This document shows, piece after piece, positions 25,805 through 33,779 of a DNA stretch of 64,000 bases (position 1 is its first letter; each line of letters starts with the position of its first letter). A program made the translations under genes and the position numbers. Source of the stretch: Bacteroidales bacterium (GTDB taxonomy: Bacteria; Bacteroidota; Bacteroidia; Bacteroidales; P3); the NCBI GenBank assembly GCA_017550405.1, contig JAFZPH010000054.1, positions 1-64,000 on the forward strand, written 5' to 3'. The notes under the pieces were generated by a model, which ran no database searches, was not told the origin of the DNA, and saw only the letters and a program-made list of their open reading frames with translations.

Positions 25805-28300
25805 ATGGACGACAACAGCAGCAAAACACAGCGGACGCAGACCGACCTATCATTCCTTGACGACAAGCAGTCCATCTCGTTCCACATCAAGGACATTATC
25901 TTCTTGATATTACGCAATATCCATTGGCTCATTATCTTCGCGGCTTTGGGAGGTGTGGTTGCCAACCTCTATGCACGCCGTCAGGAGAAATCATACGAAA
26001 GCTCTGCAAAGATATTGATTCGTGCTGGCAACGACATCAACGTCAGCGACAACGACACCCGCGAAGCAACCATTCGCACAGCCCTCGGACTGCGTTCGTT
26101 CTTCTCCAGCACTATAAACAACGAGATCATGATTCTCACCTCCAAATCTACAATTCAGAGAGCGGTAGAGGATCTACATCTCAACGTCAAATATTCAACC
26201 AAGACCCGCCTTATTCACCGAGAGAAGGATCTCTATAACACTTCACCTGTCGAAATCGAACTGGTTGACGACAACGAAGGATTCAAACTACCGGGCCGAC
26301 TTACCATCAAAATCCTCGATAAAGGTCACGTACTCCTCTGCACTCCGGGCCACCACGCCCTCTACATCCCGCTCGACAAGATCGTCATCACCCCCCTCGG
26401 CAAACTCGTCATCCACAAGACTTGGGCTTTCGAAGACGACTACATCGGACAGGATATTTTCGTTGAGAACTTAGATCCTGTAGCTGTTGCCGAATACTAC
26501 CGTGCCCGACTCGCCGTACGCCGCAACGACGACCGCAACACCATCCTCAACCTCTCCATGCGCGACCCCTCGCCGCAACGCTGTGCCGACTTCATCAATG
26601 CTGTCATCCGCGTCTATAACGATGGTGCTGTCAACGACAAGAAACGCATCATTTCTGACACCTACAACTACATCAACGAACGTATCAACATCATCAGTGG
26701 CGACCTCGATGCACAAGAGTCGGCCATGGCCAATTACCGCAGCAGCAACGACGTCGTCACCTCTGCCACTGTGGGTGAAAGATACATCTCCGCCAGCATC
26801 TCCTCCAACAACGAGATTAACCGTATGCAGTCTGAACTCGAAATGGTACGTACCCTCCTCAACGCCATCCGTTCCAACGACGGCAGCCGCGTTATCCCCA
26901 TCGGAACCGTCACCAACTCCATCATCGTCTCTTACCTCACCAACTTCAACCAGCACGCCCAGGAAGTTGCCCGCTACCTCGAGAGCGGTATCACCAGCAA
27001 CCCCATCGCCACACGTGCCATCGAGAACCAACGCCAGCTCCAGCAGGACCTCGCCACTATGACCGAAGGCTACATCGCCTCTCTCGAGCAACGCATCATG
27101 AACGAACGCAACGTAGCCAATACCGCCTCTGCCAAAATGCGCTCCGTCCCCCAGAAGCAAATCTACCTCGAAGGCATGGAACGCAACCAGAAGATCAAGG
27201 AGCAACTTTACGTTTCGCTCCTCACTCGTCGTGAAGAGCTCATGATCAGCCAGCCCTCTCTCGAAGGCAACGCCAAAATCATCGATGCTGCACAAGTCGT
27301 CAAACGTCCGGTTTCACCCAACACTCCCCACATCACCTTCATCGGCATCATCATCGGCCTCCTTCTGCCAGTGGTATACTACATCCTGCGCCGCCTGTTC
27401 GACACTCAGGTCAAGAGCTATGCCGACATTGAGTCCTCAGTCACTGTCCCCTTCCTTTGCGAAATCCCGGCCCTCGACGACTCCGAAAAACGCGACATCG
27501 TCATCACCGACAAAGAACATGAGGGCATAGCCGAATCCTTCCGTCACCTGCGATCCAAAATCGATTTTCTCAGCAGCCAGCCCGGACAAGCCAAGACACT
27601 CCTGTTCACATCACTCGTGCCAGGATCCGGCAAAACATTTACCACCAGCAATCTGGCTGCCTGTATCGGCCTTACCGACAAAAAGATACTTATCGTCGAT
27701 GTCGACTTGCGCAAAGCCTCCCTTACCCGCCGCTTCTATAGTCGCCACAAACCGGGTTTAGTCAACTACCTTACTGGCAAAGTGGATGACATCATTTCTC
27801 TCATCCAGCACGATGTCATGGCTCCCGGTGTTGACGCGCTCTTCTCCGGCCCCATCCCGCCAAATCCTGCCGAACTGCTCAGCAATCCCCGCTTCGACCA
27901 AGCCATCTCCACCCTCCGTACCAAATACGACTACATCATCATCGACGGCACTCCGGCTGGCATGGTTGTAGACACCGACATCATCAAACACGTGGCCGAC
28001 CACACCTGCTTCATGATTCGTGCCCGCAAATTCGACAAGCGCATGCTCCTCGACGTTGAGCGTCTCTACAAAGAGGAGGCCTTCCCCAATATGTGCATCA
28101 TTCTCAACGATGTCAAATACGAGAAACAGCCCATCTACGGCCGCCGTTATGGTTACGGCTATGGCTACGGTTATGGCTATGGCTACGGCTACGGTTACGG
28201 CTATGGTTACGGCTATGGCAATCCCAACGAAAGCCTGAACGACGAGGAACCCCAGGAGAAGAAAGGTCCTTTCTCCTGGCTCAAATTCAACAAGAAATAA
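25805..28300 (+). CDS. Wzc-like polysaccharide co-polymerase / BY-kinase
   Basis: This 831-residue inner-membrane protein has a helix at about residues 27-52, a large coiled-coil periplasmic region, and a second helix near 510-530. A cytoplasmic BY-kinase domain follows, with Walker A LVPGSGKTFTTSN near 603, Walker A' KILIVDVDLRK near 627 and YIIIDGTPAG near 718. It regulates chain length and export by cycles of tyrosine autophosphorylation. The tail (from 28148) holds twelve consecutive Tyr-Gly dipeptides, an extreme form of the usual tyrosine cluster, followed by an acidic/basic end. It lies 132 bases after the Wza-like gene. Confidence 0.92.
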   Translation: MDDNSSKTQRTQTDLSFLDDKQSISFHIKDIIFLILRNIHWLIIFAALGGVVANLYARRQEKSYESSAKILIRAGNDINVSDNDTREATIRTALGLRSFFSSTINNEIMILTSKSTIQRAVEDLHLNVKYSTKTRLIHREKDLYNTSPVEIELVDDNEGFKLPGRLTIKILDKGHVLLCTPGHHALYIPLDKIVITPLGKLVIHKTWAFEDDYIGQDIFVENLDPVAVAEYYRARLAVRRNDDRNTILNLSMRDPSPQRCADFINAVIRVYNDGAVNDKKRIISDTYNYINERINIISGDLDAQESAMANYRSSNDVVTSATVGERYISASISSNNEINRMQSELEMVRTLLNAIRSNDGSRVIPIGTVTNSIIVSYLTNFNQHAQEVARYLESGITSNPIATRAIENQRQLQQDLATMTEGYIASLEQRIMNERNVANTASAKMRSVPQKQIYLEGMERNQKIKEQLYVSLLTRREELMISQPSLEGNAKIIDAAQVVKRPVSPNTPHITFIGIIIGLLLPVVYYILRRLFDTQVKSYADIESSVTVPFLCEIPALDDSEKRDIVITDKEHEGIAESFRHLRSKIDFLSSQPGQAKTLLFTSLVPGSGKTFTTSNLAACIGLTDKKILIVDVDLRKASLTRRFYSRHKPGLVNYLTGKVDDIISLIQHDVMAPGVDALFSGPIPPNPAELLSNPRFDQAISTLRTKYDYIIIDGTPAGMVVDTDIIKHVADHTCFMIRARKFDKRMLLDVERLYKEEAFPNMCIILNDVKYEKQPIYGRRYGYGYGYGYGYGYGYGYGYGYGYGNPNESLNDEEPQEKKGPFSWLKFNKK
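28148..28219 (+). repeat. Twelve Tyr-Gly codon pairs in the kinase tail
   Basis: A 72-base run encodes (Tyr-Gly)12 just after Arg-Arg. Both tyrosine codons (TAT, TAC) and two glycine codons (GGT, GGC) are mixed irregularly. The repeat is therefore conserved as protein rather than as exact DNA, though hexanucleotide slippage could still change its length. It supplies twelve candidate autophosphorylation sites. Confidence 0.9.
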
Positions 28301-28313
28301 CCTTCCTCCTACC

Positions 28314-29429
28314 GTGGAACAAGGCAACAAAATCACTGTCACCACTCCGCTCCTGCCCGACCTCGACGAGTTTAACGACTTGCTGAAAGAGATCTGGGCA
28401 AGCAAGTGGATTACCAACAACGGGCAATACCACCAACAGTTGGAAGAAGCATTGTGCCAATACCTTAAAGTTCCATACATCAGTCTATTCACCAACGGTA
28501 CCCTCCCGTTGCTCACAGCCCTTCAGGCACTCAACATCCAAGGCGAAGTCATCACCACCCCATACAGTTTTGTGGCCACTACCCACAGCATCTGGTGGAA
28601 CGGACTCACACCCGTCTTTGTTGATATCGACCCTGCCAACTGCGGCATCGACCCCGACCGGATTGAGGAAGCCATCACCCCTCGCACCTCCGCCATCATG
28701 CCCGTCCATTGCTATGGGAAGCCCTGCGATGTTCAACGCATCCAACAGATAGCCGACCGCCATGGATTGAAAGTCATCTACGATGCCGCGCATGCCTTTG
28801 GTGTAGAAACCGACGGTAAGTCCATCCTCCAATGGGGCGACATGTCTACGCTTAGCTTCCATGCCACCAAAGTGTTCAACACCGTCGAAGGCGGTGCTCT
28901 AATATGCCACGACGCCGCCACCAAAAAGCATATCGACTACCTGAAGAATTTCGGGTTCGAGAACGAGACCGAAGTGGTAGCCCCCGGCATCAACGGCAAA
29001 ATGGACGAGATACGCAGCGCCTTTGGCCTCCTCAATCTCGCCAAAGTCGATGCTGCCATCGAACACCGCCACCAAGTGGCCATCCGCTACCGCGAGGCTC
29101 TGCGCGATGTCCCAGGCATTCGCTTCTTCGACGATATGCCCGAAGTAAGACACAACTACAGCTACTTCCCCATCTTCGTCAACGCCGACGAGTACGGCAT
29201 GACACGCGACAAACTCTACGAAACCCTCCGCCAGCACGGCATTCTCGGTCGCCGCTACTTCTACCCACTCATCAGCACCTTCGGCGACTACCGTCACCTA
29301 CCCAGTGCCAACCCCGACAACCTGCCCGTGGCCACACGCATCGCCGACGAAGTGATATGCCTGCCCATGCACCACGAGTTGACCCACCAAGAGCAACAAC
29401 GTATCCTCGATATCATCATCTCTCATTAG
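28314..29429 (+). CDS. DegT/DnrJ/EryC1/StrS-family sugar aminotransferase
   Basis: This PLP-dependent enzyme of 371 residues carries motifs ASKWITNNGQ, PYSFVATTHS, IYDAAHAFGV and the cofactor Lys in SFHATKVFNT (Lys186). These enzymes aminate a keto-deoxy nucleotide sugar, for example to dTDP-4-amino-4,6-dideoxyhexose. The start is GTG at 28314, 13 bases after the kinase gene; the next Met lies far inside the conserved domain. An amino sugar made here would give an acceptor for the acyltransferases of the locus. No dTDP-glucose 4,6-dehydratase gene is present in the window. Confidence 0.88.
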   Translation: MEQGNKITVTTPLLPDLDEFNDLLKEIWASKWITNNGQYHQQLEEALCQYLKVPYISLFTNGTLPLLTALQALNIQGEVITTPYSFVATTHSIWWNGLTPVFVDIDPANCGIDPDRIEEAITPRTSAIMPVHCYGKPCDVQRIQQIADRHGLKVIYDAAHAFGVETDGKSILQWGDMSTLSFHATKVFNTVEGGALICHDAATKKHIDYLKNFGFENETEVVAPGINGKMDEIRSAFGLLNLAKVDAAIEHRHQVAIRYREALRDVPGIRFFDDMPEVRHNYSYFPIFVNADEYGMTRDKLYETLRQHGILGRRYFYPLISTFGDYRHLPSANPDNLPVATRIADEVICLPMHHELTHQEQQRILDIIISH

Positions 29430-29438
29430 TCCATTCGG

Positions 29439-30074
29439 ATGCAGAACTCACTGATAATACTGAAATCCACCCTCAGCCGACTGCCTTCATACTACTGTCT
29501 AATCGAGGAATATCATGCTGCAGGTGAAGAATACGTATCGGCCACAACCATTGCTGAGAGCCTTTCGATAAATCCCGTCCAAGTTCGCAAAGACCTGGCA
29601 AGCATCTGTTCCGAACCCGGCCGTCCAAAACGAGGATTCAGAGTTGACACACTGCTCAACGACCTCAAAATGTATCTAGGCTACAACCACTACGACGAGG
29701 CCGTACTCGTAGGTGTTGGAGCCTTGGGGCATGTGCTGATGCAATACGGTGGGTTTGCAAACTATGGACTGGGAATCGTGGCAGGATTCGACAAACACGT
29801 TCAAGAGAAGAAAATAGGCGAAAAGCCTGTTCTGTCTATCGACAAACTGGTCTCTTTCCTACGCCGAACCCATATCAAGATAGGCATTATTGCCGTTCCC
29901 GCCGCCGAAGCACAAGGGGTGGCCGACCTTCTGGTTGCCGGGGGAATCAAAGCCATCTGGAACTTTGCACCCACTACAATCAACCTTCCCGACCACATCC
30001 TGGTCAAAAACGAAAATCTGGCAGCATCTCTTGCCGCCCTCACTGCTGAATTGCTTCGGCGCAACTGCAATTAG
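29439..30074 (+). CDS. rex: Redox-sensing transcriptional repressor Rex
   Basis: The 211-residue protein has a winged-helix N-terminus (YVSATTIAESLSINPVQVRKDLA, residues about 29-51). The Rossmann NADH-binding domain has LVGVGALGHVL near residue 90 and a C-terminal helix for domain swapping. Rex represses fermentation and hydrogen genes until the NADH/NAD ratio rises. It starts 9 bases after the aminotransferase but belongs by function with the hydrogenase genes that follow. Between it and them lies a 500-base gap with a promoter and a 19-base palindrome. Confidence 0.9.
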   Translation: MQNSLIILKSTLSRLPSYYCLIEEYHAAGEEYVSATTIAESLSINPVQVRKDLASICSEPGRPKRGFRVDTLLNDLKMYLGYNHYDEAVLVGVGALGHVLMQYGGFANYGLGIVAGFDKHVQEKKIGEKPVLSIDKLVSFLRRTHIKIGIIAVPAAEAQGVADLLVAGGIKAIWNFAPTTINLPDHILVKNENLAASLAALTAELLRRNCN

Positions 30075-30202
30075 CAGCAACCCCTCATTTTTCTAAACAA
30101 TTACATTTCAATCCTTATGACAATCCTATTAATCGATGGTAAATGGTGTCAAAACGCACAGTCAAGTGCTTTTTTTAGGTAATTAATTCGATAAAAAAAG
30201 TG

Positions 30203-30221
30203 TGATATTTAAAAAATATCA
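30203..30221. promoter_or_regulatory. 19-base palindrome, candidate operator
   Basis: TGATATTT and AAATATCA flank a 3-base AAA spacer as a perfect inverted repeat. It lies about 42 bases upstream of the -33 element of the hydrogenase promoter. It differs from the classical Rex site TTGTGAA-N4-TTCACAA, so binding by Rex is only a possibility suggested by the adjacent rex gene. Confidence 0.45.
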
Positions 30222-30262
30222 TCCTCCATATCAACTATATGGGAAGAAATAAATAAAAAAAG

Positions 30263-30293
30263 TTGTGTATGTGGTGTTTATTTTGTAATTTTG
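30263..30293 (+). promoter_or_regulatory. Promoter of the hydrogenase operon
   Basis: TAATTTTG at 30286-30293 matches TAnnTTTG, and TTG at 30263-30265 lies 20 bases upstream, the spacing expected of a Bacteroidota -33/-7 promoter. Transcription would begin near 30300, giving an untranslated leader of about 275 bases before the first hydrogenase gene. Confidence 0.65.
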
Positions 30294-30378
30294 CAACCCG
30301 AAACGAGACTCGAGGACATTGAAAGAATCCGGAATGGATGAGACATTGCAAACAACATAAACGGACATCAAAAAGTGA

Positions 30379-30558
30379 ATGCACAGGATTTGTTATTCCC
30401 CAAAACAGTGTTCACACTTCCAACCGAACAAACTGCTGGACCTCTACTACCAATTCTCCCAACAGCTATTCAATCATGACGTTCGTTTTGTTACTGAGCG
30501 GGACAGGAAAGTATCGGCCAAGCATGACAGCAAACAGATGCCATACTTGGCCTTTTAA
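30379..30558 (+). CDS. Possible small protein (59 aa) in the hydrogenase leader
   Basis: An ATG frame ends 18 bases before the ferredoxin-like gene. Its C-terminal two thirds (from NKLLDLYYQFSQQLF) look protein-like, while the first 15 residues are less so. An overlapping frame beginning at a GTG codon four bases upstream gives a more protein-like N-terminus (QDLLFPKTVFTLP), which might mean a frameshifted remnant. The remaining gap between rex and 30577 holds only the promoter and palindrome. No family is recognised. Confidence 0.3.
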   Translation: MHRICYSPKQCSHFQPNKLLDLYYQFSQQLFNHDVRFVTERDRKVSAKHDSKQMPYLAF

Positions 30559-30576
30559 TAATTCAAACAAAACAAT

Positions 30577-30876
30577 ATGACTATTAAAGTTTGTGTGGGC
30601 AGTTCATGCCACTTAAAAGGTTCTTACGACGTGATTGAAGCCTTCAAGGAAGTGCTGAGGAAATACGACGTGGAGGATATCGTGGAATTGCAGGCCAGCT
30701 TCTGTCTGGGTCACTGCTCCCGTGGCGTTACCGTACGCTGCGAAGACGGTGCTCCTGTTGCACAGGACGACCGCGTCGAAATCTGCGACGATTGCTTCAT
30801 CATTCACGATGTAAACGCCCAGAATGTCGAGGAGCTCTTTGCCAACGAAATCTACCCCAAACTAAATCTAAACTAA
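30577..30876 (+). CDS. Thioredoxin-like [2Fe-2S] ferredoxin (NuoE-like)
   Basis: This is a 99-residue protein with four cysteines, C6 and C11 (CVGSSC) and C43 and C47 (CLGHC). They are arranged as in the C-terminal domain of NuoE/HydA-associated electron carriers that bind one [2Fe-2S] cluster. It probably passes electrons to or from the hydrogenase-like proteins encoded next, beginning 19 bases downstream. It is the first gene after the operon promoter. Confidence 0.85.
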   Translation: MTIKVCVGSSCHLKGSYDVIEAFKEVLRKYDVEDIVELQASFCLGHCSRGVTVRCEDGAPVAQDDRVEICDDCFIIHDVNAQNVEELFANEIYPKLNLN

Positions 30877-30895
30877 GTCACAAGAACCACTCTGT

Positions 30896-32614
30896 ATGTC
30901 AGAATATATGGAATTTAAAACGGTGCAGTGCAAGGACTGCTACCGTTGTGTGAGAGAATGCCCTGTAAAGGCCATCGAAGTAAAAGGTCACCACGCACAA
31001 ATTATTGAAGACCACTGCATCCTGTGCGGACACTGCACGCATGTCTGTCCCCAGAACGCCAAGATTGTACATAGCGAACTACCCCTCGTCCGCCAAATGC
31101 TGGCTGCGGGAGGACGCATCGCTGCATCCGTTGCGCCCTCGTTTATCAGCAGCCTGAAGGTGAAGGATTTCTCCACCCTGCATATTGCGCTTGCCAAACT
31201 GGGGTTCTCCATTGTTGAAGAGACCGCCATCGGTGCCCAGGCCGTGGTTGAGGAGTACAAGAAAGTGCTGGCCAAAGGTGAGATGCGCAACTTCATCACC
31301 TCCGCCTGTCCCGCTGCCTGCCGCCTTATCCAGATGTACTATCCCAAGGCTTTGCCCTACCTCGCTCCCGTCGAGTCGCCCATGGTGGCACACGCCAAAA
31401 TGCTCCGCCGCAACAATCCCGACCTGAAAATCGTCTTCATCGGCCCCTGCATCGCCAAGAAACGCGAAGCCGACGAACACAATATCGACGCTGTTCTTAC
31501 TTTCGAAGAACTGCTCACCCTCTTGAACGAAAACAATATCGACCTCAGCAATATCAACCGGCTGACCATCGACAGCGAGATCTCTGGCGCCAACCTCGCC
31601 AAAGCCTTCCCCGTGACGAGAGGCATTATCCGCTCTTTCGATGCCTTGCCCGAAGGCTATCACTACATGACTGTCGACGGCTCCGCCCGCATCCAGGAGG
31701 TTCTGGAGAACATCGAATCGCTCGACCACGCCTTTATCGAGATGAACGTCTGTCCCGGTGGTTGCGTCAACGGTCCCTATTCCATTTCCCAGGAAGGCGG
31801 CGTGATTAAAGCCGAGATGGACATCATGGAATATGTCGAACACGAGTTGGCCACCCATCCCCACACTCCTGCTCCCGATGCAGGGGTATCGTTGGGCATG
31901 GCCTATCCTCGCCTCAGGGCACACAACCGTCCTGCCACCGAGAAAGAAATTGAAGATGTGCTCCACCGCACAGGCAAATTCTCCAAACAGGATGAACTGA
32001 ACTGCGGAGCTTGTGGCTACAGCACCTGCCGCGAAAAGGCATGGGCGGTGGTGAACGGCTATGCCGACATCGACATCTGCCTGCCATACATGCGCAAACG
32101 CGCCGAGAGCCTTGCTATCGACGTTGTCCGCAACTCCCCCGAAGGTGTTATTCTGGTCAATTCCGACATGAATATCGTCGACACCAACGCCACCGCCATG
32201 AAGATGTTGGGAATGTCCGGCAAACCCGAAAGCTACCAAGGACGGCCGCTGTCCGACTTCTTCCCGCCCATCGAGTTCTACAACGCCTACAATGGCCGTT
32301 GTCGTGTCGAGAACAAGTGTCTGCATATCGGTGCCACCAACAGGTACGTAAGCCTCACCGTCAGCCTGCTCAGCGAACAGGATATGTTGTTCGGTCTCAT
32401 GAAAGACATCTCCGACGAGGTGAACTACGACAAGAAACTGGACAAGGTGAAACTGGAGACCATCAGTACCACCGACGGTCTGATCATGAAACAAATGCGC
32501 GTGGCGCAAGAGATAGCCTCGCTGCTAGGTGAAACCACCGCTGAAACCAAGGTCGCCTTGCTCAACTTGAAAAAGATGCTGCAAGACTCGGTGGCCAGGG
32601 AGGACAAAGAATGA
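30896..32614 (+). CDS. Sensory-type [FeFe]-hydrogenase with PAS domain (HydS-like)
   Basis: Domains in order: two [4Fe-4S] ferredoxin sites (Cys12/15/18/22 and Cys41/44/47/51); an H-cluster domain with TSACPAA near residue 136, GPCIAKK near 181 and NVCPGGC near 284; a further Cys cluster NCGACGYSTC near 368; and a PAS domain from about 406. In catalytic hydrogenases the first motif is TSCCP. Here the proton-relay Cys is Ala, as reported for sensory (group C) enzymes. The PAS domain and the overlapping downstream phosphatase gene support an H2/redox-sensing role. Maturases HydE, HydF and HydG are not in the window. Confidence 0.88.
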   Translation: MSEYMEFKTVQCKDCYRCVRECPVKAIEVKGHHAQIIEDHCILCGHCTHVCPQNAKIVHSELPLVRQMLAAGGRIAASVAPSFISSLKVKDFSTLHIALAKLGFSIVEETAIGAQAVVEEYKKVLAKGEMRNFITSACPAACRLIQMYYPKALPYLAPVESPMVAHAKMLRRNNPDLKIVFIGPCIAKKREADEHNIDAVLTFEELLTLLNENNIDLSNINRLTIDSEISGANLAKAFPVTRGIIRSFDALPEGYHYMTVDGSARIQEVLENIESLDHAFIEMNVCPGGCVNGPYSISQEGGVIKAEMDIMEYVEHELATHPHTPAPDAGVSLGMAYPRLRAHNRPATEKEIEDVLHRTGKFSKQDELNCGACGYSTCREKAWAVVNGYADIDICLPYMRKRAESLAIDVVRNSPEGVILVNSDMNIVDTNATAMKMLGMSGKPESYQGRPLSDFFPPIEFYNAYNGRCRVENKCLHIGATNRYVSLTVSLLSEQDMLFGLMKDISDEVNYDKKLDKVKLETISTTDGLIMKQMRVAQEIASLLGETTAETKVALLNLKKMLQDSVAREDKE

Positions 32615-33777
32615 AAAATCTTTGCGTAGAATACGGCTTCACTTCGCTCAACCATGTAGGCGAAGAACTGTGTGGCGACAACGTGGAAATGTGTGTACGC
32701 GGCGACTACACCACTCTGGTGTTGGCCGACGGTCTCGGCAGCGGCGTGAAAGCCAATATCCTTGCCACGCTCACCAGCAAGATTCTCTGCACCATGGTGG
32801 CCAACGAAGCCGACATCGAAGAGTGTGTCGAGACCATCATCCAAACGCTCCCCGTATGCAAGGAACGCCAGCTTGCCTACAGCACCTTCTCCGTAATCCA
32901 TGTCGACAACACCGGCAAAGGCCACATGTTCGAATTCGACAACCCCGAAGCCATCTGGTACCACAATGGCCATACACAGGACTTCCCCAACCGCCAGCCC
33001 CTCACCATCTGCGGCAAGCAGGTGTTCCACACCGAGCTCTCCCTCTCCGAAGGCGACATGGTCTTCGTCATGAGCGACGGCACCATCCATGCCGGCATCG
33101 GCCAGATTCTTAACTTCGGATGGCAGCGGAAGGAAATCATGGAGCACCTCGACCACAACGTCGACGCCCACATGTCGGCACGTGCTGCCGCATGCCTGCT
33201 GGCATCGGCCTGCAACGACCTCTATCTCGACCGTCCGGGCGACGACACCACTGTGGCCGCCATCCGCATCCATCGCCGCATGGAGGTTCACATCATGGTA
33301 GGTCCCCCTGTCGACAAAGAAAAAGACCAATACTACGTGCAGCGCTTCATGGAGGGAGCCGACAAGCGCATCGTCTGCGGCGGCACCAGCTCGCAGATTG
33401 TGGCACGCTGTCTCGGACGCCAGCTCAAAACCAGCTTCGACTTCCCCGACCGCGAGGTCCCGCCCATCGGCTTCATCGACGGCATCGACCTCACCACCGA
33501 GGGGGTCATCACCCTCCGGCGCCTCCTCTCTCTCTCCGAGAAATACGTCTCCTCCAAAGACCTCACCCCGAAAACCTACTCCAAAAAGGACGGTGGCTCA
33601 CTCTTGGCCAACATCATCTTCGAAGAAGCCACTCATGTAGTCTTCTTTGTCGGCCAGAACGTGAATGCCGCCCATCAGGGATTGGACATAGATATCACCA
33701 TGAAGCTGAAGCTCGTCGAGCACATCGCCGAGAACCTCCGCCGCATGGGTAAAGAAGTAACCGTAAACTACGATTGA
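32611..33777 (+). CDS. SpoIIE/PP2C-type protein phosphatase
   Basis: This 388-residue protein has metal-binding phosphatase motifs VLADGLGSG (Asp40), MSDGTIHAG near residue 153 and RPGDDTTVAAIR near 208. Together these define the SpoIIE branch of PP2C Ser/Thr phosphatases. A C-terminal about 160 residues forms an additional alpha/beta region of unknown role (GGTSSQIVARCLGRQL). Its ATG overlaps the stop of the sensory hydrogenase gene (ATGA), so the two are made together. The inferred role is output of the H2/redox sensor by dephosphorylating a partner, such as an anti-sigma-type switch; no partner is visible. Confidence 0.86.
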   Translation: MKNLCVEYGFTSLNHVGEELCGDNVEMCVRGDYTTLVLADGLGSGVKANILATLTSKILCTMVANEADIEECVETIIQTLPVCKERQLAYSTFSVIHVDNTGKGHMFEFDNPEAIWYHNGHTQDFPNRQPLTICGKQVFHTELSLSEGDMVFVMSDGTIHAGIGQILNFGWQRKEIMEHLDHNVDAHMSARAAACLLASACNDLYLDRPGDDTTVAAIRIHRRMEVHIMVGPPVDKEKDQYYVQRFMEGADKRIVCGGTSSQIVARCLGRQLKTSFDFPDREVPPIGFIDGIDLTTEGVITLRRLLSLSEKYVSSKDLTPKTYSKKDGGSLLANIIFEEATHVVFFVGQNVNAAHQGLDIDITMKLKLVEHIAENLRRMGKEVTVNYD

Positions 33778-33779
33778 TT

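Noticed and set aside
28138..28220. Short tandem repeats considered as a CRISPR or satellite
   Set aside because: They are in-frame Tyr-Gly codons inside the kinase gene, with 6-base period and no spacers.
30338..30580. 80-codon frame across the hydrogenase leader
   Set aside because: Composition is not protein-like and it overlaps the start of the ferredoxin-like gene; another frame in the same stretch is more plausible.
31079..32509. Open frame of 476 codons antisense to the sensory hydrogenase
   Set aside because: Same codon-bias shadow; the + strand frame carries all cluster-binding motifs and the operon spacing.
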